Of a DNA stretch of 10,954 nucleotides, positions 5,146 to 10,954 are shown in pieces. This stretch comes from DATGMB01 sp035293845 (GTDB lineage: Bacteria; Acidobacteriota; Terriglobia; Bryobacterales; Bryobacteraceae), in the NCBI GenBank assembly GCA_035293845.1, contig DATGMB010000046.1, positions 1 through 10,954 on the forward strand, written 5' to 3'. Each line of letters opens with the position of its first letter. Position 1 is the stretch's first letter. The notes beneath the pieces were generated by a model, which saw only the letters and a list, made by a program, of their open reading frames with translations, was not told the origin of the DNA and made no database searches. A program made the translations under genes and the position numbers.

Positions 5146-5679
5146 TTGAATCGGATTCTGCTTGCGTTTCGGTGTTTCTTCAACATTCTGTTCCATGGCG
5201 AGCTTTCGGCGGAAACGCTCGGAAAACTGCGGCTGGGCCGGCCGGCAACCGTCTCGGCGGCGTCCCCGCGGCAGGCTGCGCCTGCGGCTCCGGCGGCCCG
5301 CACCGCCGATGGCGCGCTGCAGATTCTCGGCATCCTGCAGCGCGATTCGCGTCTGGTGGACTTCCTCATGGAGGACATCGCCGGCTATTCGGACGAGCAG
5401 ATCGGCGCGGCCGTCCGCGAACTTCACGACCAGTGCCGCGACTCGATCTCGCGGTATCTCACGCTCCAGCCGGTGATCGACGGCGTGGAGGGGACCTACA
5501 CGAACGCGCCCTCGACCGATGCAAACGTGGTGAAGTTCGTCGGCAATGTCCCGGCGATGCCGCCCAAGGGCGGAACACTGCGGCATAAGGGGTGGCGCGC
5601 CGTGAAGGTGGATCTGCCGGCGATCGCGGGCAGGCAGGACCCGTCGATCATCGCGCCGGCGGAAATCGAGATTGAGTAG
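5146..5679 (+). CDS. DUF2760 family protein linked to Hsp70 genes
   Basis: A 177-residue protein of the DUF2760 family, which is typically encoded directly before Hsp70-like genes. Residues 1-20 are hydrophobic with aromatic residues (ILLAFRCFFNILFHGEL) and could be an amphipathic or weak membrane-associating helix. Residues 30-55 are an Ala/Pro-rich linker. The conserved domain covers about 55-177: ALQILGILQRDSRLVDFLME (57-76), a helix with DEQIGAAVRELHDQCRD (83-99), and the segment NVPAMPPKGGTLRHKGWRAV (134-153). Biochemical role unknown. It starts with TTG behind a GGAG and ends 31 bp before the TTG of Hsp70-1, so the two are almost certainly co-transcribed. Because it is the constant partner of these Hsp70s, a co-chaperone, adaptor or client role is plausible but not shown by the sequence. 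Confidence 0.85.
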   Translation: MNRILLAFRCFFNILFHGELSAETLGKLRLGRPATVSAASPRQAAPAAPAARTADGALQILGILQRDSRLVDFLMEDIAGYSDEQIGAAVRELHDQCRDSISRYLTLQPVIDGVEGTYTNAPSTDANVVKFVGNVPAMPPKGGTLRHKGWRAVKVDLPAIAGRQDPSIIAPAEIEIE

Positions 5680-5710
5680 GGTCAGGGCTCAGTGAGAGCA
5701 GGTTAGCGGC

Positions 5711-7534
5711 TTGGAAGCACGATACGTAATTGGCATAGACCTCGGTACCACGAACTCCGCGCTGGCGTACGCGGAGGCGCACGCGGGCGACGATCCGTTC
5801 GCGCCGGCGAACGTGCAGTTGCTCGGGATTCCGCAGCTCGAAAATCCGGGCGAAGTGCGGGACGAAGGACTGCTGCCCTCGTTTCTGTACCTGCCGGGGG
5901 CTTCGGATTTTCCGGCGGGCACGACGGCGCTGCCGTGGGATGCCGATCGCGGCTACGTGGTCGGGCGCCTCGCGCAGAAGCGAGGCGTGGAAAACGCGGG
6001 GCGGCTGGTGAGTTCGGCGAAGTCGTGGCTCTCGCATTCGGGCGTGGACCGCACGGCGCCGCTGCTGCCGTTCCGCGCGCCGGAAGGGGTCGCGAAGATC
6101 TCGCCGGTCGAGGCCAGCCGGCGGTATCTGGAGCACATCCGCGAGGCATGGGACTACAAAATGCCGGATGCGCCGTTCACGGATCAGCAGGTGCTGGTGA
6201 CGGTGCCGGCATCGTTCGATGCCGTCGCGCGGGAGCTGACGCTGGAGGCGGCACAGCAGGCGGGATACCGGAACATCACGCTGCTCGAAGAGCCGCAGGC
6301 CGCGTTTTACGCCTGGATCGAGCGCCATCCGGACTGGCGCGAGCGCGTCCATGTGGGCGACCTGATCCTGGTCGTCGATATCGGCGGCGGCACCACGGAT
6401 TTCACCCTGATTGCGGTGACAGAGAAGGCGGGCGAACTGGCGCTCGACCGCGTGGCCGTCGGGGAGCACATCCTGCTCGGCGGCGATAACATCGATCTCG
6501 CGCTGGCGGGGGTGGTGGCGCAGCGGCTGGCGGCAAAGGGCACTCGCCTCGATGCGCGCCAGCACCAGCAGCTCTGGGCCAACTGCCGCGTCGCGAAAGA
6601 GAAGCTGCTCGATCCGGAGGCCAAGGCCACGGAGCAGCCGGTGACGATCCTGGGGAAGGGAACCGGGCTGGTCGGCGGTACGATCAAAGCGTCGTTGACG
6701 CGCGAGGAGATCGACGACGTGCTGGCGCAGTTTCTGCCGGCGGTCCCGAGCACGGAAATGCCCGCGGGTCAGCGGCGGGTCGGCCTGCAGGAACTCGGCC
6801 TCCCGTACGCGGCGGATGCGGCGATCACGCGGCACCTGGCCCGCTTCCTGCGGCAGCAGGCGGCGCGGGCGGAGCATGGCGAGGTGCGGCGCGGGCCAAG
6901 CGGCCTGGCGTGCCCGACCCACGTGCTGTTCAACGGCGGCGTACTGAACGCCGGCCTGGTGCGCGGGCGCATTCTCGAAACGCTGAATTCCTGGCTGCGG
7001 GAAGAAGGCATGACGCCGGTCGAACAGTTGAGCGGCGAGGACCTGATGCACGCGGTCTCGCGCGGCGCCGCGTACTACGGCCTGGCGCGGCGCGGACGCG
7101 GCGTGCGCATCCGCGGCGGCGTGCCGCGGACTTACTACGTCGGTGTGGAGTCCGCCATGCCCTCGATTCCCGGCTTCCCGGCGCCGCTGAAGGCGTTGAC
7201 GGTGGTGCCGTTCGGCATGGAAGAAGGCACGGAAGAGAAGATTCCCAACCGCGAGTTCGGCCTGATCGTCGGCCAGCCGGCGGAGTTCCGGTTTTTCACT
7301 TCCGCTTCGCGCAAGGATGACCGTCCCGGTGACCTGATCGAAGATCTCGATGAGGAGCTCGAAGAACTGGCGCCGATGGAAGTCGCCTTCGGCGGCGAAA
7401 GCTCCGCCGAGGTCGTCCCGGTGTCGTTCGAAACCGTGGTCACCGAGACGGGCATCTTGCAGCTCTGGTGCGTGGCGCGGGACGGACGGCGGTGGAAACT
7501 GGAGTTCAACGTTAGAGAGAAAGTGCAGGTGTAA
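5711..7534 (+). CDS. Hsp70-family ATPase, compact form without lid (Hsp70-1)
   Basis: A 607-residue DnaK-like protein. The actin-fold ATPase shows all key elements: phosphate loop 1 IGIDLGTTNSALAY (7-20), catalytic Lys K104 in SAKSWLS, E194 in LLEEP, phosphate loop 2 VVDIGGGTTDF (221-231) and the adenosine site VLFNGGVLN (405-413). After about residue 475 comes a beta-rich region (RIRGGVPRTYYVG, then LTVVPFGMEEGTEEKIP, and TETGILQLWCVARDGRRWKL near the end), a rough counterpart of the substrate-binding beta domain. The helical lid and EEVD-like tail of DnaK are missing. It belongs to the YegD-like/DUF2760-linked Hsp70 branch, not to housekeeping DnaK; no dnaJ or grpE lies beside it. The TTG at 5711, behind a weak AGG (5700-5702), is the only start between an in-frame TGA (5693-5695) and the conserved GIDLGTT. 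Its ATPase half is closely related to Hsp70-2, which suggests duplication and perhaps a hetero-complex. Confidence 0.93.
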   Translation: MEARYVIGIDLGTTNSALAYAEAHAGDDPFAPANVQLLGIPQLENPGEVRDEGLLPSFLYLPGASDFPAGTTALPWDADRGYVVGRLAQKRGVENAGRLVSSAKSWLSHSGVDRTAPLLPFRAPEGVAKISPVEASRRYLEHIREAWDYKMPDAPFTDQQVLVTVPASFDAVARELTLEAAQQAGYRNITLLEEPQAAFYAWIERHPDWRERVHVGDLILVVDIGGGTTDFTLIAVTEKAGELALDRVAVGEHILLGGDNIDLALAGVVAQRLAAKGTRLDARQHQQLWANCRVAKEKLLDPEAKATEQPVTILGKGTGLVGGTIKASLTREEIDDVLAQFLPAVPSTEMPAGQRRVGLQELGLPYAADAAITRHLARFLRQQAARAEHGEVRRGPSGLACPTHVLFNGGVLNAGLVRGRILETLNSWLREEGMTPVEQLSGEDLMHAVSRGAAYYGLARRGRGVRIRGGVPRTYYVGVESAMPSIPGFPAPLKALTVVPFGMEEGTEEKIPNREFGLIVGQPAEFRFFTSASRKDDRPGDLIEDLDEELEELAPMEVAFGGESSAEVVPVSFETVVTETGILQLWCVARDGRRWKLEFNVREKVQV

Positions 7535-7538
7535 GACC

Positions 7539-7630
7539 GGGGGGGTGGGGATTAGGGATTGGGGTTTGGGGAAGGCCGACGTGACGCTCCGAACCCGATC
7601 CCCAATCCCCCAGCCCCAACCCCCAATCCC
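7539..7630. repeat. 92-bp inverted repeat built of GGGGATT/AATCCCC heptamers, with G-quadruplex potential
   Basis: After a G-run (7539-7546) the left arm has GGGGATT, AGGGATT, GGGGTTT and GGGGAAG in 7-bp phase from 7547. A 19-bp spacer (7575-7593) separates it from five C-rich heptamers in exact 7-bp phase at 7594, 7601, 7608, 7615 and 7622 (CCCGATC, CCCAATC, CCCCAGC, CCCAACC, CCCAATC). The arms can pair as a long imperfect hairpin; alternatively the plus-strand left arm has five or more runs of three to six G with short loops, a textbook G-quadruplex pattern, and the right arm offers the same on the minus strand. It begins 4 bases after the Hsp70-1 stop and ends one base before the Hsp70-2 ATG. 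Confidence 0.88.
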
Positions 7631-7631
7631 T

Positions 7632-10277
7632 ATGAAAATCGGCATCGACCTCGGCACTACCAATTCCGCGCTGGCATACATCGACGAACGGGAGGCCGAG
7701 GACCGGGATTTTCCGCCGCTGCATATCTTCGAGACGCCGCAGATGGTGGCGGCGGGCCGCATCGAGCCGCGGCGCACGCTGCCATCGTTTCTGTTTCTCG
7801 AGGATTCGCAGCCGGTTGGCGTGTATGCGCGCGAGCAGGGCGCGCTGGTGCCGACGCGGCTGGTGCACTCGGCGAAATCATGGCTCTCGAATCCGGATGT
7901 AGACCGCACGGCGAAGATCCTGCCGTGGGATTCGCCGGAGACCGGCCGCGTGCTTTCGCCGGTCGAGGTCTCGGCGCGGTTCCTGGCCAAGTTCCGCGAG
8001 GAATGGGACCGTTCGGGGCGTCCGCCGCTGGCCGAGCAGGAAATCGTCCTCACCGTTCCGGCCTCGTTCGACGAAGAGGCGCGCGAGCTCACCGTCATGG
8101 CGGCGCGGGATGCCGGGCTCGAACGGCTCACGCTGCTCGAAGAGCCCGCCGCGGCGTTCTATTCCTGGATCGCCAATAACCTCTCGCAATCGCGCAAGAA
8201 GCTGTTCGACGGACAGATCGTGCTGGTCTGCGACGTGGGCGGCGGCACGAGCGATTTCAGCCTGATCCGTGTTTCGCGCGAAGGCGACCTGGTGAATTTC
8301 ACGCGCACCGCGGTCGGCAAGCACCTGCTGCTGGGCGGCGATAATCTTGACCTGACGCTGGCGTGGCTGGCCGAGACCAAGCTGGGCGCGTCGCTTTCCG
8401 TGCGGCAACGCAGCGGCCTGCGGCGGCAATGTTCCGCGGCCAAGGAGCGGATGCTGAACGATCCGAATCTGAAATCGGTGGAAATCACCGTGCTCGGCGG
8501 CGGAACGGCGCTGATCGGCAAGTCGCTCAAAACGGAAATTCTGCGCGAGGAGGCGCTGGAGCTGGCGCTCGAGGGCTTCCTGCCGTTCACGGCGCGTGGG
8601 GAAGGGCCGAAGGAGGAGAAGCGCAGCCTGTTCCGCGAGCTGGGGCTGCCGTATGTCTCCGATCCCGCGATCACGCGGCACCTCAACGCCTTTCTGGAGC
8701 CCACCGGGCAGGCGCCCGACGCCATCCTGTTCAACGGCGGTTTCTTCATCCCGGAGATTCTGCGGGAACGCGTGGCGGATGTGGTGGGGCAGTGGTACGG
8801 GCGGCGGCCGGAGATCCTCGAAAATATCGATCTCGATCTGGCGGTGGCACGCGGCGCGGCGTATTACTCGTACGTGCGCTCGACGGGCTCGGGCGTGCTG
8901 GTGCGGGGCGGCCTGCCACGGACGTATTACGTCGGTCTCGGCGAACCGCGCGACGGCAAATTCCCGGCGGTGACGCTGGTGCCGCGCGGCGCCGAGGAGG
9001 GCGCGGCGGTCGAAATCGATCAGGAGGGCTTGCAGCTCGTGGCCAACCGTCCGGTCTCGTTCCGGCTGTACAGTTCGCTGACGCGCACCGAGGACAAGCT
9101 GGGCGATGTGGTCGAATTCGCCGCGGACGATGCCGGGCTGCACCGGCACGCGCCGCTGCACGCGGTGATCCGCTTCGGCAAAAAGGCAGAGGAGCGGCTG
9201 ATCCCGGTGAAGCTGGGCGCGCGGCTGACGGAGATCGGCACGCTCGAATCGTGGTGCGAATCGAAAATCAGCGACAATCGCTGGCGGCTGCAGTTCGAGC
9301 TGCGCAAAGCGGCGGCGGACACGCGCGCCGTCGAAAAGCGCGCCGCGGCGGTGGTGAGCGAGCAGGCGCTGGAGGCATCCCTGGCGCTCGTGGCCGCGGT
9401 GTTTTCGACGACGGCGAAGTCGCCGGTGACGCCGGAGGAATTGCCGGCGAAGCTGGAGCAGACCATGGGGCTCGGCCGGAATTCGTGGCCGCTTTCGGCG
9501 ATCCGGCAACTGGCCGATGCGTTCCTCGCCGCGGCGGACGGGCGCAAGAAGAGCCCGGCGTACGAGATCCGCTGGCTGAACCTGGCGGGCTTCTGCCTGC
9601 GCCCCGGCTTCGGCTATCCCGGCGACGATTTCCGCATCGAGCAGGCGCGGCGCATTTATTCGTCCGGGCTGACTTACGGAAACCAGGTACAGGCGGAGAT
9701 CGACTGGTGGATCTTCTGGGGACGGGTGGCCGGCGGGCTGAACCGCAACCAGCAGACCGATATCTACCAGCGGCTCTCGGGGCACCTGTTGCCGCGCGGC
9801 AGCAAGAAGCCGCAGCGCATCAATCCGGCGCTGCTGCGCGAGATGTGGCGCACCGCGTCGAGCCTCGAGCTGCTGCCCATCGGCACCAAGACGGAGCTCG
9901 GCGAAGCGCTCATCAAGCGCGTGCGCGCTGGCGATTACAAAGAGAGCGAACTTTGGTGCCTGTCGCGGCTCGGCGCGCGCAAGCTGTTCTATGGGCCGAT
10001 CAACCTCGTGGTTCCGCCGGCGACCGTGACACGGTGGGTGGAGGCGCTGCTGAAAGTGCCGGCGGCGGGCGAAGCGCTGGCCGCGATGGCGCGGCAGACC
10101 GGCGACCCCACGCGCGATCTGCCCGTTGCAACCCGCGACGCCGTGCGGGCGCGCCTTCAGGCGCTGCCGAACGCCCCGCGGCTGCTTTCGATCTTCGAAG
10201 GCGAGGAAGAGGACGAGATGGCGCTCGGGCGGATCTTCGGCGAAGAGCTGCCTTCGGGGCTGGTGCTGGCCGAATGA
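7632..10277 (+). CDS. Hsp70-family ATPase with C-terminal DUF3731 region (Hsp70-2)
   Basis: An 881-residue protein. The Hsp70 ATPase domain has MKIGIDLGTTNSALAY (1-16), K82 in SAKSWLS, E171 in LLEEP, CDVGGGTSDF (200-209) and ILFNGGFF (365-372), all intact. A beta-rich region follows (about 425-560, RGGLPRTYYVG through IGTLESWCESKISDNRWRL). Residues 575-880 are a mostly helical extension matching the DUF3731 type of C-terminus, with the aromatic segment EIDWWIFWGRVAGGLNRNQQ and an acidic stretch FEGEEEDEMALGRIFGEELP. This tail is absent from Hsp70-1, so the pair is asymmetric. ATG 7632 is the start because the ATPase motif begins at once; the frame is open far upstream, but that part reads through the repeat and antisense-like codons. 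There is no Shine-Dalgarno: the C-rich arm of the inverted repeat occupies its place. Probably works with Hsp70-1 and DUF2760 as one chaperone-like complex; clients unknown. Confidence 0.93.
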   Translation: MKIGIDLGTTNSALAYIDEREAEDRDFPPLHIFETPQMVAAGRIEPRRTLPSFLFLEDSQPVGVYAREQGALVPTRLVHSAKSWLSNPDVDRTAKILPWDSPETGRVLSPVEVSARFLAKFREEWDRSGRPPLAEQEIVLTVPASFDEEARELTVMAARDAGLERLTLLEEPAAAFYSWIANNLSQSRKKLFDGQIVLVCDVGGGTSDFSLIRVSREGDLVNFTRTAVGKHLLLGGDNLDLTLAWLAETKLGASLSVRQRSGLRRQCSAAKERMLNDPNLKSVEITVLGGGTALIGKSLKTEILREEALELALEGFLPFTARGEGPKEEKRSLFRELGLPYVSDPAITRHLNAFLEPTGQAPDAILFNGGFFIPEILRERVADVVGQWYGRRPEILENIDLDLAVARGAAYYSYVRSTGSGVLVRGGLPRTYYVGLGEPRDGKFPAVTLVPRGAEEGAAVEIDQEGLQLVANRPVSFRLYSSLTRTEDKLGDVVEFAADDAGLHRHAPLHAVIRFGKKAEERLIPVKLGARLTEIGTLESWCESKISDNRWRLQFELRKAAADTRAVEKRAAAVVSEQALEASLALVAAVFSTTAKSPVTPEELPAKLEQTMGLGRNSWPLSAIRQLADAFLAAADGRKKSPAYEIRWLNLAGFCLRPGFGYPGDDFRIEQARRIYSSGLTYGNQVQAEIDWWIFWGRVAGGLNRNQQTDIYQRLSGHLLPRGSKKPQRINPALLREMWRTASSLELLPIGTKTELGEALIKRVRAGDYKESELWCLSRLGARKLFYGPINLVVPPATVTRWVEALLKVPAAGEALAAMARQTGDPTRDLPVATRDAVRARLQALPNAPRLLSIFEGEEEDEMALGRIFGEELPSGLVLAE

Positions 10278-10834
10278 GCACGGCCGCCAGATTGGCCTGG
10301 CTGCTGATGGTCGTGGTGTGGGTAGCAGGCGCTTTCCGCAACAAACGGACGGTACGCGGCATGGCTCGCACGGATCTGATCGTTCACGTGCTCGTGCTGG
10401 CGGCGGCGTTCGATCTGCTCCTCGCGCCGGGCCTGCGGCGCGGAGCGCTCGCGTACCGGCTCGTGCCGGACAGCGGATGGATCGAGGATGTGGGCGGTCT
10501 GCTGCAAATCGCCGGCATCGCGTTCGCGATCTGGGCGCGGCTGCACATCGGCCGCAACTGGAGCGGCACGGTCACGCTGAAGGAAGGGCACGCACTGGTG
10601 CGCAGCGGGCCGTACGCCTGGGTGCGGCATCCGATCTACTCTGGCCTGGTGTTGGCGGCGTTCGGGCTTGCGTTGGAGCACGGCGAGCTCGGTGGCACGC
10701 TCGGGTTCCTGCTGCTCACGGTCGAATGGAAGCGAAAATCGATGCTGGAAGAGCGGCTGATGATCGAGCAGCTCGGTGAGGAATACAAGCAGTACCGGCG
10801 TAAAGTGAAAGGGCTCGTGCCGGGGATCTGGTAG
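10274..10834 (+). CDS. ICMT/PEMT-type integral membrane methyltransferase
   Basis: A 186-residue inner-membrane protein of the isoprenylcysteine carboxyl methyltransferase-like family, whose members use S-adenosylmethionine to methylate lipid-linked or small hydrophobic substrates; bacterial substrates are mostly unknown. Hydrophobic helices lie near 6-21, 33-52, 70-90 and 123-150. The family signature is clear: LHIGRNWSGTVTLKEGHALV (90-109), SGPYAWVRHPIYSG (111-124, with the SAM-binding RHPxY), and the C-terminal E-x3-L...LGEEYKQYRRKVKGLVPGIW. Its ATG overlaps the Hsp70-2 stop as ATGA, so it is translationally coupled and belongs to the chaperone operon. Whether it modifies a lipid or a protein of this system cannot be read from sequence. 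Its stop is four bases from the stop of the convergent gene at 10839, with no hairpin terminator between. Confidence 0.88.
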   Translation: MSTAARLAWLLMVVVWVAGAFRNKRTVRGMARTDLIVHVLVLAAAFDLLLAPGLRRGALAYRLVPDSGWIEDVGGLLQIAGIAFAIWARLHIGRNWSGTVTLKEGHALVRSGPYAWVRHPIYSGLVLAAFGLALEHGELGGTLGFLLLTVEWKRKSMLEERLMIEQLGEEYKQYRRKVKGLVPGIW

Positions 10835-10838
10835 CGCG

Positions 10839-10954
10839 CTACGCCGTTCGCGTGCGGCCGCACTCGAGGCAATCGCGATTCCATCCGGCGAGCGTCGCCG
10901 CGGCTTCGTAAGCGCTCTGGCAGAAGCCGAGCAGCAGCGTTTCCGGCGATTGCG
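10839..10954 (-). CDS. C-terminal end of a probable DUF5996 family protein
   Basis: The minus-strand frame is open from the right edge to a TAG at 10841-10839 and encodes 37 residues: QSPETLLLGFCQSAYEAAAT, then LAGWNRDCLECGRTRTA. The pattern of an F-x-Q-S-x-Y-E-A-A helix followed by L-A-G-W-x-R-x-x-L-E matches the C-terminus I know from DUF5996 proteins, which have no established function. Only the end is present, so the family call is tentative; the added CGRTRTA tail is not typical. Convergent with the methyltransferase gene, 4 bp between the stops. Confidence 0.6.
   Translation of the reverse strand, partial: QSPETLLLGFCQSAYEAAATLAGWNRDCLECGRTRTA

Noticed and set aside
7539..7630. CRISPR array
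   Set aside because: The units are 7 bp, adjacent without spacers, and arranged as inverted arms; no cas genes are nearby.
7350..7631. N-terminal extension of Hsp70-2 in an open frame
   Set aside because: It overlaps Hsp70-1 in another frame and translates the repeat; the family N-terminus MKIGIDLGTTNS starts at 7632.
5648..8131. Very long open frame on the minus strand (827 codons) opposite the two Hsp70 genes
   Set aside because: It is antisense to strongly conserved Hsp70 coding sequence, is rich in Arg/His/Pro as expected of the complement of GC-rich codons, and runs straight through the heptamer repeat. No recognisable domain.
7878..9785. Minus-strand open frame of 635 codons opposite Hsp70-2
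   Set aside because: Same reason: composition of an unused frame, no motif, and the sense strand is clearly the gene.
8363..10273. Plus-strand frame that runs continuously into the methyltransferase and would make it 823 residues
   Set aside because: The extra N-terminal part is an out-of-frame reading of Hsp70-2, Arg/Gly/Ala-rich with no domain. The ATG at 10274 with an ATGA overlap gives a normal-length ICMT family protein.

Overview
The window is about two-thirds G+C and densely packed with genes. The mix of families (an HTH_34-type regulator paired with a small membrane protein, a MerR-TPR fusion, a JAB-like/TonB fusion, and DUF2760 with twin Hsp70s) suggests a soil acidobacterium, probably of the Solibacter/Bryobacter kind. 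That assignment is inference from gene content; no rRNA or other phylogenetic marker is present.

Layout. Minus strand, left part (1-2119): the first codons of an unidentified gene leaving the left edge (1-41) with its own promoter; a 290-base gap; then a block read right to left: a six-helix membrane protein (1517-2119), a winged-helix regulator overlapping it by 11 bp (1144-1527), and a short undecaprenyl diphosphate synthase (332-1027). Between regulator and synthase lies a 90-bp inverted repeat built of 7-bp units. Plus strand (2249-10834): a MerR-like/TPR protein (2249-3133); a fusion of an apparently dead JAB/MPN domain, one membrane helix, a Pro/Ala-rich spacer and a TonB C-terminal domain (3265-4920); an overlapping 47-residue membrane miniprotein (4910-5053); DUF2760 (5146-5679); a compact Hsp70-like ATPase (5711-7534); a second Hsp70 carrying a C-terminal DUF3731 region (7632-10277); and an ICMT-type membrane methyltransferase overlapping it by ATGA (10274-10834). 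A convergent minus-strand gene, probably DUF5996, enters from the right edge (10839-10954).

How the genes may work together. DUF2760, Hsp70-1 and Hsp70-2/DUF3731 form the functional core: two diverged Hsp70-type ATPases with intact nucleotide-binding motifs, no DnaJ or GrpE beside them, and a small partner protein. They are probably an uncharacterised specialised chaperone system, with the methyltransferase translationally coupled. The JAB-like/TonB protein and its overlapping miniprotein look like an envelope pair linking a cytoplasmic sensing or binding domain to the periplasm. The membrane protein and winged-helix pair is a likely self-contained regulatory unit.

Most notable non-coding structure: two inverted repeats of almost the same size (about 90 bp) and architecture (3-4 heptamers, a loop of about 20 bp, 5 heptamers) but different heptamer sequence. 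Each fills the spacer between two co-directional genes. The second ends one base before the ATG of Hsp70-2, where the ribosome binding site should be. The divergent promoter pair at 2120-2248 has -10-like hexamers exactly 6 nt from each start codon, which suggests leaderless transcripts in both directions.
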